From assembly GCA_027859055.1 (NCBI GenBank), contig JAQIBO010000454.1:1-5101 (forward strand): 5,101 nt of DNA, written 5' to 3'. Both the position numbers and the translations under genes were made by a program. A model generated the notes under the pieces. That model searched no databases. It worked only from the letters and a program-made list of their open reading frames with translations, and was not told the DNA's origin. The DNA comes from Spirochaeta sp. (GTDB lineage Bacteria; Spirochaetota; Spirochaetia; DSM-27196; Alkalispirochaetaceae). Shown piece by piece: positions 1 to 5,015 of the stretch (the first letter of the stretch is position 1; every line of letters starts with the position of its first letter).

Positions 1-697
1 GTGCCGGCGCATTAACCCCGCGATCCGGGTGGCTTTTTCCACTGTCCTGTCCGGGCTTTACAGAGCCCGCCTGGTCGGTGCCTGCGGCACCTGCTCGGTT
101 CAGGGTCGTACCGGAGGACGAAGTCCGAGGAACGATCCCGCCACCATGCGTCCTGTCGGGTTCAACTTCATCCAAACCATCCACATGCCGAAACGCCAAC
201 CCCTCTTTGTCAGCACACCACTCCAGAATAAAGGTAAGATCGCTCGCTCCCACCAGCACAATCTCGTTGATCCCGGCGTGCTTCTGCTCCCGGCAAAAGG
301 CGCGGATACGCTCCTTGTACCGGACGACGTTACCGATTGTGCGACGGAGGTAGTAGTAGCTCCGACGACCGAGCTGTTCTATCCCGGCGGGGGTGACCAG
401 GTAATGGACGTTGTTGTGGTTGATCCGCCGCATCATCAGAAAGCCCTTGTCGGTGAGACGCTTGAGAATCGCGTTGGTAAGCCCTACCGACATCCCCAGT
501 GCCTCCGCTATGGAACGCTGGGATACCCGGGATTCATCGTCTGCGCTGGTGCTGGGGGGTGTGCCGGAATCGGTGGTGCGGGAATCAGTGGCAGCGTTCT
601 CCCGAAGGTGCGAGAGCACGTTTAGCTCACGCTTGTCTACGGTTGTGTCGTCTGAGATGAGCTCATCTTCTGTGGTGACGTCGGTGGCAATGTACAT
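1..697 (-). CDS. Winged-helix (MarR-like) transcriptional regulator, 3' end beyond the window
   Basis: The minus strand is open from ATG at 697-695 to the window edge, giving at least 232 residues with no stop seen. Helix 1 is near residues 22-33 (KRELNVLSHLRE). The helix-turn-helix is at 58-87 (SQRSIAEALGMSVGLTNAIL followed by KRLTDKGF), and a wing ending in HYLVTPAGIEQL lies at about 98-109. This layout matches the MarR-type regulators associated with exopolysaccharide loci (family recall). A Ser/Thr/Asp-rich insert of about 20 residues (37-56) splits helix 1 from the HTH, which is unusual. A following domain (113-170) contains YYYLRRTIGNVVRYKERIRA and NEIVLVGASDLTFILEWCA. The tail from about 175 is Gly/Ser/Thr-rich, probably disordered, and contains a repeat also found at 4521-4556. 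No good Shine-Dalgarno precedes the ATG; an in-frame GTG at 733-731 is the alternative start. Two palindromic operators cover its promoter, suggesting autoregulation. Confidence 0.75.
   Translation of the reverse strand, partial: MYIATDVTTEDELISDDTTVDKRELNVLSHLRENAATDSRTTDSGTPPSTSADDESRVSQRSIAEALGMSVGLTNAILKRLTDKGFLMMRRINHNNVHYLVTPAGIEQLGRRSYYYLRRTIGNVVRYKERIRAFCREQKHAGINEIVLVGASDLTFILEWCADKEGLAFRHVDGLDEVEPDRTHGGGIVPRTSSSGTTLNRAGAAGTDQAGSVKPGQDSGKSHPDRGVNAPA
22..57. repeat. Diverged direct repeat, copy A
   Basis: This 36-bp stretch matches 4521-4556 at 30 of 36 positions, and all six differences are transitions. It contains GTGG-N6-CCAC and is followed by the hairpin CGGGCT-TTACAG-AGCCCG at 51-68. 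In this copy it lies inside the 3' part of the winged-helix regulator gene and encodes part of its low-complexity tail. It begins with CGATCCGGGTG, an 11-mer found exactly three times in the window. Confidence 0.6.
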
Positions 698-883
698 TGA
701 GATAACTGGATTGCGTTGGGTGCGAGGACACACCGGGGGTAATGGCAACGCGGGATTGGTTGCCCAAAATGCTACCTGCCGTTCCCAGTAAGAGGACCCG
801 CCCCCGGACGAATCACGGTAGACAGTGAGGAACTGGAGCGTGTGCGGAACAACGCCCGTTTCCTCAACAACAGGTAACGATGG

Positions 884-906
884 AAGTGTTCATGGAATGA
901 ACACTT
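884..906. promoter_or_regulatory. Palindromic operator O2 upstream of the winged-helix regulator
   Basis: AAGTGTTCA and TGAACACTT form perfect 9-bp arms around the 5-bp spacer TGGAA. The core is TGTTCA-N5-TGAACA. The centre (895) lies about 30 bp downstream of the -10 box at 926-931 on the minus strand, so a bound protein would sit just after the expected transcription start. It is the second operator of the regulator promoter, 60 bp centre to centre from O1, close to a whole number of helical turns. Confidence 0.65.
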
Positions 907-925
907 GATACGGTGTCTGGTGATT

Positions 926-953
926 AGTATAGCGCACGGGTGGGGATGTTCAA
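926..953 (-). promoter_or_regulatory. Sigma-70-type promoter P1 for the winged-helix regulator
   Basis: On the minus strand TTGAAC (953-948) and TATACT (931-926) are separated by 16 bp. The expected start is near position 919, leaving a leader of about 220 bases before the ATG at 697. The -35 hexamer overlaps one half-site of operator O1, so repression by occlusion is the natural reading. Promoter identity is inferred from consensus only. Confidence 0.55.
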
Positions 954-963
954 GGGGTGAACG
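947..963. promoter_or_regulatory. Palindromic operator O1 overlapping the P1 -35 box
   Basis: TGTTCA-AGGGG-TGAACG matches the O2, O3 and O4 core except for the last base. The left half-site overlaps the -35 hexamer TTGAAC of P1. Its shorter, less perfect arms make it the weakest of the four sites. Confidence 0.55.
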
Positions 964-1292
964 CAAATTCATGACGGTTTCTCGCGATCCGGGTGCCAGC
1001 TGCATCGCTGCGTCGGCAATGTCCTTAACATTCCAGGACACACTGAAACAAATCGGTGAGTACGTGAAGCAGCACGTACCCAAATGGTCCCGCGAGACGC
1101 GGACGCCAAGCACTGAGCCTTCAGGACATGCAGAAGCACACCAACCGGTGGTTGAACATGAACGTACTTCACTCAGTGGTTCCGAGCCCCGCATATGAGG
1201 CAAGGTGATCGTCGTTGGGAAACCGAGAGATGTCGAATCGTGCACCAAGCACTCGCCCGATCTTTGCCAGAGTCCGGAGATTGAGCGGTGTA
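964..1292. other. Gene-free stretch between the AbiEii operon and promoter P1
   Basis: I see no convincing gene here on either strand. It contains an inverted repeat (GTACGTG-AAGCAG-CACGTAC, 1060-1079), two adjacent direct half-sites TGAACA-TGAACG (1153-1164), and one exact copy of CGATCCGGGTG (985-995). A short minus-strand stretch at about 950-1032 reads NVKDIADAAMQLAPGSRETV. That vaguely resembles the start of small addiction-module proteins but has no start codon in frame and runs into operator O1. No clear terminator follows the AbiEii stop. Confidence 0.5.
1060..1079. repeat. Inverted repeat with 7-bp arms
   Basis: GTACGTG and CACGTAC flank the 6-bp spacer AAGCAG. It is distinct in sequence from the TGTTCA palindromes, and has no adjacent T-run that would make it a terminator. 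It could be another protein-binding site or chance. Confidence 0.4.
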
Positions 1293-1946
1293 TCACGCTC
1301 CCTGCAGGAACATCTGGATGATGGCGTGGTATTCCGCATGGAGACGCCGGGCGAATGGTTGATCCTTCACGGCAAGGCTGTCGAGCAGTTGAACGGGGAA
1401 CGAACGGAGTCGAGTCTCCAGTTGTTCCAGGTCGAACACGCACTTCTCCTGGGCTCCAGCCAGCATGGCGGCGGAGGTCACGTTGTCCGATTGCAGTATC
1501 GTGCAGAAGTCAAAGACATCTTTTGGTTCGTCACGGCCAAGAATGGCGCAGATCTTGTTCGCCGCAATGTTATCCAGGTTGTCGATTCGCACAGGAACAG
1601 GTGATTCGGTGACCTGTGGTGCACCGACCCGGTATACCCGATCGTTTACGAAATCAACCTGCAGCGAATCATCGACCAGAATCCTGACAAAATCACGCGT
1701 ATCCACTGTCGTTTGTGCGGTGATCGATTCAGCCCGCACGCGCTGAAGAATCATCCTGACTTCATCCCGAAATGTTGCGGAGTCGGATGTGAAGAGGTCC
1801 AGATCATCGGAGTACCGTGCATCGAAATAGAACCGATGCAGGCAGGTGCCCCCGGTAAGATAGAATCCGACCTCGTCTGCGAAAACAGCGCTGAGTACAC
1901 GGTCCTGGAGGCGGTACAGGTGTTCGTAGTGTTCGTGCAACGTCAT
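1293..1946 (-). CDS. Nucleotidyltransferase toxin, AbiEii/AbiGii family
   Basis: 217 residues starting at ATG 1946-1944 (MTLHEHYEHLYRLQDRVL), the usual N-terminus of this family. A longer reading from 2129 would overlap the upstream gene and is rejected. The nucleotidyltransferase signature is complete: G32-G33 followed by SDDLD at 46-50, the third acidic residue in LQVDFV (D98), and NKICAILGRDEPKDVFDF at 130-147, with the K131 and K142-D143 region typical of the family. Proteins of this type act as toxins in type IV abortive-infection systems, and related MenT enzymes add nucleotides to tRNA; substrate here is unknown. The ATG lies 4 bases after the stop of the upstream small gene (TAA at 1953-1951), indicating one operon with coupled translation. 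The upstream gene is the obvious antitoxin candidate. Confidence 0.88.
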   Translation of the reverse strand: MTLHEHYEHLYRLQDRVLSAVFADEVGFYLTGGTCLHRFYFDARYSDDLDLFTSDSATFRDEVRMILQRVRAESITAQTTVDTRDFVRILVDDSLQVDFVNDRVYRVGAPQVTESPVPVRIDNLDNIAANKICAILGRDEPKDVFDFCTILQSDNVTSAAMLAGAQEKCVFDLEQLETRLRSFPVQLLDSLAVKDQPFARRLHAEYHAIIQMFLQGA

Positions 1947-1950
1947 GGCA

Positions 1951-2271
1951 TTATCCAACCCATTGCCGAACCGGGGCAGCAGCGTAATCGCCGGATATGT
2001 TGGCTTCCACCAGCGCGCGGCGGAGCATGCGGGGCCGGTTGTTGTCGGTCCGTCGCGGGTCGCGTAGCACGGACAGGACACGATCAGGTGAAAACAGCAC
2101 GCGAAGCAGCGGAGATGCATGCCGCGCATTATCGACGATGCGCATGATCAGAAAACTGTCAAAGTAATCAGAGCGCTCGTCGATTCGCTGAATCAACTCC
2201 GAGACCTCAAAGTGATAGTCGCCCCAGAAACACTCGTCCAGGACGCGTTGCGCAGCTTCTTCTCGTGTCAT
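1951..2271 (-). CDS. Small unrecognised protein, candidate antitoxin of the AbiEii toxin
   Basis: 106 residues (begins MTREEAAQRVLDECFWGDYH, ends APVRQWVG). The start at 2271 is supported by AGGA at 2282-2279, seven bases before the ATG. The protein is acidic and helical in its first half (FEVSELIQRIDERSDYFDSF) and basic in the middle (DPRRTDNNRPRMLRRAL). It has no winged-helix domain and is about half the length of classical AbiEi antitoxins, so it is not AbiEi. I recall similar short proteins upstream of AbiEii-type genes but cannot name a family. Position directly before the toxin, with only 4 bases between them, suggests it neutralises the toxin; this is inference. Transcription probably comes from the operator-controlled promoters at 2602-2607 and 2837-2864. 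Confidence 0.75.
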   Translation of the reverse strand: MTREEAAQRVLDECFWGDYHFEVSELIQRIDERSDYFDSFLIMRIVDNARHASPLLRVLFSPDRVLSVLRDPRRTDNNRPRMLRRALVEANISGDYAAAPVRQWVG

Positions 2272-2505
2272 GTGGCTATCCTACACGATGAGACACCAGT
2301 TGGGTGGCTTTTGTGACGATGTGATGCGTTGAGAGCGGCATGGCGTATCAGTGATTTTCCGGGACAACGGCGCCGCTCCCTCTCCTTCTCGCTGAGGCGC
2401 TTGGGGATCGCACGGGCTGCGTCGGGATCGGGGGGCCAGTGGTCACCTGCATCGGCCGAAACGCGGTTGCAGGCGGGACAGGCGGCGGGGCGCGGGATCC
2501 GTCAT
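2268..2505 (-). pseudogene. Possible frameshifted Cys-rich ORF before the AbiEii operon
   Basis: On the minus strand ATG at 2505-2503 reads MTDPAPRR. A +1 frame change near 2480 then continues CPACNRVSADAGDHWPPD and further into a basic KRLSEKERERRRCPGK segment. The second frame stays open to a TGA at 2270-2268 that overlaps the next gene's ATG by ATGA, an arrangement typical of coupled genes. Third codon positions are strongly G/C from about 2480 to 2350, as in real coding sequence. The CxxC pair plus a later Cys hints at a zinc-binding fold, but I do not recognise a family. The second frame alone has no canonical start codon, so if it is a gene it is broken or recoded. Chance is a real alternative. 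Confidence 0.3.
2279..2282 (-). promoter_or_regulatory. Shine-Dalgarno site of the small AbiEii partner gene
   Basis: AGGA on the minus strand, seven bases before ATG 2271. It supports this start for the first gene of the AbiEii operon. Confidence 0.6.
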
Positions 2506-2561
2506 CGGTGTGACGAACGCCACGGTGCGACCGCAGGCCGGTCCAGTACCTGTACAGGCGT

Positions 2562-2582
2562 TGTGTTCACGTGGTGAACACA
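2562..2582. promoter_or_regulatory. Palindromic operator O3 upstream of the AbiEii operon
   Basis: TGTGTTCA-CGTGG-TGAACACA, perfect 8-bp arms around a 5-bp spacer, same core as O1, O2 and O4. A minus-strand TATACT (2607-2602) lies 21 bp upstream of its core, nearly the same spacing as TATACT to O2 (22 bp). A separate 10-bp palindrome CCTGTACAGG follows at 2549-2558. Confidence 0.6.
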
Positions 2583-2601
2583 TGCGATTGCGTTGCAGAG
2601 G

Positions 2602-2607
2602 AGTATA
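2602..2607 (-). promoter_or_regulatory. Possible -10 box P3 upstream of O3
   Basis: TATACT on the minus strand placed relative to O3 as the P1 -10 box is placed relative to O2. No acceptable -35 hexamer is found 16-18 bp upstream, where a GC-rich hairpin (GCCCCG-GACG-CGGGGC, 2619-2634) lies instead. It may be weak, decayed or activator-dependent. Confidence 0.3.
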
Positions 2608-2618
2608 TTGTGTGGCTG

Positions 2619-2760
2619 GCCCCGGACGCGGGGCATAGCGGGGCTATTGGCAGGCGGGGCGCTGACGGCGCAGGGCGCTACCGGAAACGGCTGCAGGAAG
2701 CGTCGTTGTCGGCCGGAACGCGATCAACGAGGGAGCGGACACGGACCAAAAGGCTCCGTG
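2619..2760. other. GC-rich hairpin-bearing leader region
   Basis: Two hairpins stand out: GCCCCG-GACG-CGGGGC at 2619-2634, and CACGGACC-AAAA-GG(C)TCCGTG at 2740-2760 with one bulged base. No credible protein is seen between 2510 and 2963 on either strand. The region lies between promoter P2 (2837-2864) and the AbiEii operon, so it may be transcribed as a structured leader or a small RNA; neither is shown by the sequence. Confidence 0.35.
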
Positions 2761-2813
2761 AGTGCCGGAAGCCACGAGGGCGCCGACGGTACAGCTCCAA
2801 ACCTGCAACAGGG

Positions 2814-2838
2814 CTGGTGTTCAGAATGTGAACACCAG
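2814..2838. promoter_or_regulatory. Palindromic operator O4 on promoter P2
   Basis: CTGGTGTTCA-GAATG-TGAACACCAG, perfect 10-bp arms and a 5-bp spacer, the best of the four sites. It starts inside the last bases of the minus-strand -10 box (2842-2837) and covers the expected transcription start, an arrangement typical of a repressor site. Confidence 0.7.
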
Positions 2839-2864
2839 TATACCGCAGTGGCGGGAATTATCAA
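2837..2864 (-). promoter_or_regulatory. Sigma-70-type promoter P2 with operator O4
   Basis: TTGATA (2864-2859) and TATACT (2842-2837) with a 16-bp spacer on the minus strand, the same -10 and spacer as P1. It points toward the AbiEii operon, whose first ATG is about 565 bases away. It begins about 100 bases after the broken doc gene ends. Confidence 0.55.
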
Positions 2865-2963
2865 GGGTGAGGAAACATATCCGTTTGGCGGATCACAGGG
2901 CGGTGAGCAGCGTCTCCTTTGTAGATGCCCCAAGCCGAAAAAGTCTGGCGCAGTAACGATCAT

Positions 2964-3395
2964 CTATCCTACCTGGATCGCATCGAGCAATCTGAGTTTC
3001 AGCTCCTCATCACCGTCGATCGTTTCCATGATGACTGCCTCGATGAGGTCGTGAAGAAGGTCTTTGTCTATGCGCCCTGCCGCTACGTGGTAACTCACGT
3101 TTTCCATCTCCGCGAAAAAACGGCTGGTAGAGTATAGATAGCCATTCAGCAAAAGGAACTGAGCAGACAACGATATTGCTATTCTCTTGTTCCCGTCCTG
3201 AAAACAGTGAAACTTATTTGTGCTGAAAAACAGGTGGGTGATCTTATCGATGAAGTCAGGATAGTAACTGTCGTTCTATATGTGCTGAAGGACGCTTTCC
3301 AAGGGGCCCGCATCAATTAAGCCGGCGGCTCCACCGTCAGATACTTCGATGGTCTTTTCGTGTATTTCAAGCGCTTGCTCAAGGATGTCACGTAT
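2964..3395 (-). pseudogene. doc: Broken Doc (death-on-curing, Fic-fold) toxin gene
   Basis: The minus-strand frame reads ILEQALEIHEKTIEVSDGG, then GLIDAGPLESVLQHI, then an amber TAG at 3278-3276. After it come NDSYYPDFIDKITHLFF and the Fic motif FHCFQDGNKRIAIS, then FLLLNGYLY, and it ends at TAG 2966-2964. Doc proteins are Fic-fold kinases that, in phage P1 Doc, inactivate EF-Tu; the HxFxDGNKR catalytic loop is intact here. In homologues I recall, the amber position is Gln (LQHIQND), so a single C-to-T change explains it. No ATG, GTG or TTG occurs in frame before the amber (open only from 3419); an ATA stands where a start would be expected (3395). The 5' part overlaps the 3' end of the RhuM-like gene by about 80 bp. 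Most likely an inactivated toxin; suppression or reinitiation inside the frame is unlikely because the first usable start (TTG 3170) is after the Fic motif. Confidence 0.82.
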
Positions 3396-4309
3396 TCCTT
3401 CAATTGGAGGTGAAGCGCGTCACGGAACGCCAGATCTCGGCTGGCCATTTTGTTCCGGGCTTTTTCCACCAGAGGCTTCCATAAAGCCAGGTGTTCGAAA
3501 TCGCGAAATATGGCATCTACTTCCGAAGGCATTAGCTTCCGGTTGAGTTCCCGGTATTTTTGTCGCAACACATCCGCGAGACCACTCTCATACGATGAAA
3601 TGAGATCAAGGACCTCGGAATAGAACGTATCGCGAACTCGATCTTTCAGCTGCAGACGCAGAATTCGGCGGTACTCCTGGGCGTTCTCCCGGAATATGCT
3701 GACATAGATCTTATCCGTATAGATGGGATATTTCGCTTTTCCCATCTCAACGCAGTCTTTCAGCGCGTCGGTAAACTGTTTCCGATAGTTTTCTTCCTTG
3801 AAATACGAGACGATGAAGTCTTCGTCCCGCTGGTTGATGTACTTTGTCCCACCACCCGTGCGCTGATTGATCGCGTCTATGGCGATATCAAGGATCACCT
3901 GCCGAAGAACCCTGGCCTTCTCGCTTTCTGTGATCAGCATCGCAAGATTGAGAAACGGAAAAACGCATAGCTGCGGTGTTCGTTTGATGTTCCCGAAATT
4001 GATTTCGGGAACATCAAGCCGACCCAGCACTAATTTCAACTCAGACAACGGTTTACCGCGAAGAATATCGTAACCGTTTTGCTTGAGTTCTTCCTCGAAA
4101 TTGGAGAGATAATTCTCAATTGTACGCCGGGTGAGCTCAAAAAATGCAGCTACCTGTTCTTTGAGGAGCACCGTTTCGCCACGATACTCGATACCGGTGA
4201 TACCGGTGATACCGGTGATACCGATATTCCGCTGGATTTCATCCAACGCGTACGGGTTGTTCAGAATGTTTTGTCGGTCAACTGCGGATACGGTCAGATC
4301 TTTTTTCAT
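3317..4309 (-). CDS. RhuM-like DNA-binding protein, partner of the broken Doc toxin
   Basis: 330 residues, ATG at 4309-4307 (MKKDLTVSAVDRQNILNNPY). A helix-turn-helix-like segment follows at about 45-70 (ETVLLKEQVAAFFELTRRTI). Conserved blocks are DVPEINFGN (99-107), FLNLAMLITESEKARVLRQV (119-138), INQRTGGGTKYINQRDEDF (147-165) and KIYVSIFRENAQEYRRILRL (200-219). I recall this type as the gene directly before a Doc toxin, probably the antitoxin or repressor; that role is inference. Residues 30-40 are GITGITGITGI, encoded by a 9-bp tandem repeat. Up to LQLKEYVTSL (301-310) the sequence follows the family, but the last 20 residues (SKRLKYTKRPSK and onward) are the doc 5' sequence read in another frame. 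The original C-terminus therefore seems lost by a deletion that also removed the doc start. No clear Shine-Dalgarno precedes the ATG. Confidence 0.8.
   Translation of the reverse strand: MKKDLTVSAVDRQNILNNPYALDEIQRNIGITGITGITGIEYRGETVLLKEQVAAFFELTRRTIENYLSNFEEELKQNGYDILRGKPLSELKLVLGRLDVPEINFGNIKRTPQLCVFPFLNLAMLITESEKARVLRQVILDIAIDAINQRTGGGTKYINQRDEDFIVSYFKEENYRKQFTDALKDCVEMGKAKYPIYTDKIYVSIFRENAQEYRRILRLQLKDRVRDTFYSEVLDLISSYESGLADVLRQKYRELNRKLMPSEVDAIFRDFEHLALWKPLVEKARNKMASRDLAFRDALHLQLKEYVTSLSKRLKYTKRPSKYLTVEPPA
3984..4017. repeat. Perfect 34-bp palindrome inside the RhuM-like gene
   Basis: Arms of 16 bp (TTGATGTTCCCGAAAT and its exact complement) are separated only by TG. It encodes LDVPEINFGNI, a conserved block of the protein, so peptide constraint explains part of it. 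The mRNA would form a strong hairpin and the DNA a possible cruciform. Confidence 0.85.
4191..4223. repeat. 9-bp tandem repeat in the coding sequence
   Basis: ATACCGGTG occurs three times exactly in tandem, followed by a partial fourth copy (ATACCG). It encodes the GIT repeat at residues 30-40 of the RhuM-like protein. The unit is three codons, so copy-number change keeps the frame. Each unit contains the palindrome ACCGGT. Confidence 0.9.
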
Positions 4310-4604
4310 AACAAGGAACTTGTAACAATACGTGAGGACTTCTCGCCCTCCGGCGTTGCGTTTCAGGGCAATCCCAGCACCACATCGCTGCGATTCGTCT
4401 CCAGGGTGTGCTCCGAGAGGAGAATGAGTGAGCCGGGGCGGGTTACTTTCGGGAAGACCGGACCCTGCCTCTCCAGCCTGTCCCTCACCGCTGTTGGCGC
4501 TACCCCCAGCAGCCCCCCCCGATTCGGGTGGTTCTTTCCACTATTCTGTTCGGGCTCCAGAGACCCGTCAACTTCGGTAAAAACACAATCACCCACGCCC
4601 AGGT
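4310..4604. other. Gene-free stretch between hepT and the RhuM-like gene
   Basis: A minus-strand ORF (4363-4596) starts from GTG and reads GSLEPEQNSGKNHPNRGG near 4520-4570. That resembles the tail of the leftmost regulator (GSVKPGQDSGKSHPDRG; 11 of 17 identical), but the rest is unlike any protein I know and it has no helix-turn-helix. I read it as a repeat or a gene fragment rather than a gene. A minus-strand TATTGT lies near 4330, shortly before the RhuM-like gene, without a convincing -35. No terminator is evident after hepT. Confidence 0.5.
4521..4556. repeat. Diverged direct repeat, copy B
   Basis: This 36-bp copy matches 22-57 at 30 of 36 positions, with transitions only. GTGG-N6-CCAC is kept. 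The following hairpin is CGGGCTC-CA-GAG(A)CCCG (4550-4566), differing in sequence from copy A but still able to pair. The two copies are direct repeats 4.5 kb apart and flank the AbiEii and RhuM/Doc modules. Confidence 0.6.
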
Positions 4605-5015
4605 CTATTCAGCACGATCGATCTCATCACGAAACGCGAGGAGATCACCGATCCGGGTGGTGGCAAGGGTGAACAGAAGTTTGGGGTCGATCTCTTCGTA
4701 TTCGTGGGCGATCAGATTTCTGAATCGGACGATGCCGATGTAGGGCTGTGCGTCCCGTACCACCCCAAGTGTTTGAAGTCTGGTGAGCGCGTCGGCGGCG
4801 CTCGCGGTGGGACCAGCGTGTTCGATCGCGATGATTCGCTCGGCTATATCGATGATGATCTCTGCGCATATCTGCAAGGCTCGCTCTGTGGCCAGCCGCG
4901 CGACGCGAGATGATTCAAACTCCCGGTAATCCATAGTGGCGAGATACTGCCTGAGCTCCTGAACATGGGTATCGAGGAGTGCAAATTTACGCTGGATTAC
5001 CCCGTTGTACTTCAC
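4605..5015 (-). CDS. hepT: HepT-type RNase toxin (DUF86, HEPN domain)
   Basis: 136 residues, the usual size. It is all-helical in character. The HEPN ribonuclease motif R-x4-H-x-Y is present as RNLIAHEY (R99, H104, Y106), preceded by the conserved helix TERALQICAEIIIDIAE (43-59). HepT proteins are toxins of the type VII MntA-HepT pair; in characterised systems MntA blocks them by AMPylating the Tyr of this motif. The start is GTG at 5015-5013, chosen because GGAGG (5027-5023) lies seven bases before it and because it overlaps the upstream stop codon as GTGA. An ATG at 5019 is out of frame. All catalytic residues are intact, so this module is probably functional. Confidence 0.92.
   Translation of the reverse strand: MKYNGVIQRKFALLDTHVQELRQYLATMDYREFESSRVARLATERALQICAEIIIDIAERIIAIEHAGPTASAADALTRLQTLGVVRDAQPYIGIVRFRNLIAHEYEEIDPKLLFTLATTRIGDLLAFRDEIDRAE

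Noticed and set aside
884..963. LexA box as identity of the TGTTCA palindromes
   Set aside because: GTTC-N7-GAAC resembles the spacing of alphaproteobacterial LexA boxes, but those are direct repeats, and the Gram-positive box has the half-sites in the opposite order.
772..1443. Long minus-strand ORF overlapping the end of the AbiEii gene
   Set aside because: It overlaps a well-supported gene in another frame, its residues show no recognisable domain, and it covers the operators and promoter P1.
1947..2129. N-terminal extension of the AbiEii protein to 2129
   Set aside because: It would be antiparallel to no evidence: the extension reads the upstream small gene out of frame, while MTLHEHY at 1946 is the usual family start.
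2881..2900. Terminator after doc (ATCCG-CCAAA-CGGAT hairpin on the minus strand)
   Set aside because: The stem is only 5 bp and is not followed by a T-run.
2593..3054. Plus-strand ORFs in the gap and across the doc end
   Set aside because: Low-complexity, Gly/Arg/Ser-rich readings of GC-rich DNA with no motif; the 3' part is the antisense of the clear doc sequence.
3276..3278. TAG read as a sense codon (recoded genetic code)
   Set aside because: TAG also ends doc at 2964 and hepT at 4605 at the expected places, so it works as a stop here.
22..4566. Integron attC sites as explanation of the repeats at 22 and 4521
   Set aside because: I could not find properly placed GTTRRRY and RYYYAAC core sites at both copies, and the genes are not organised as single cassettes.
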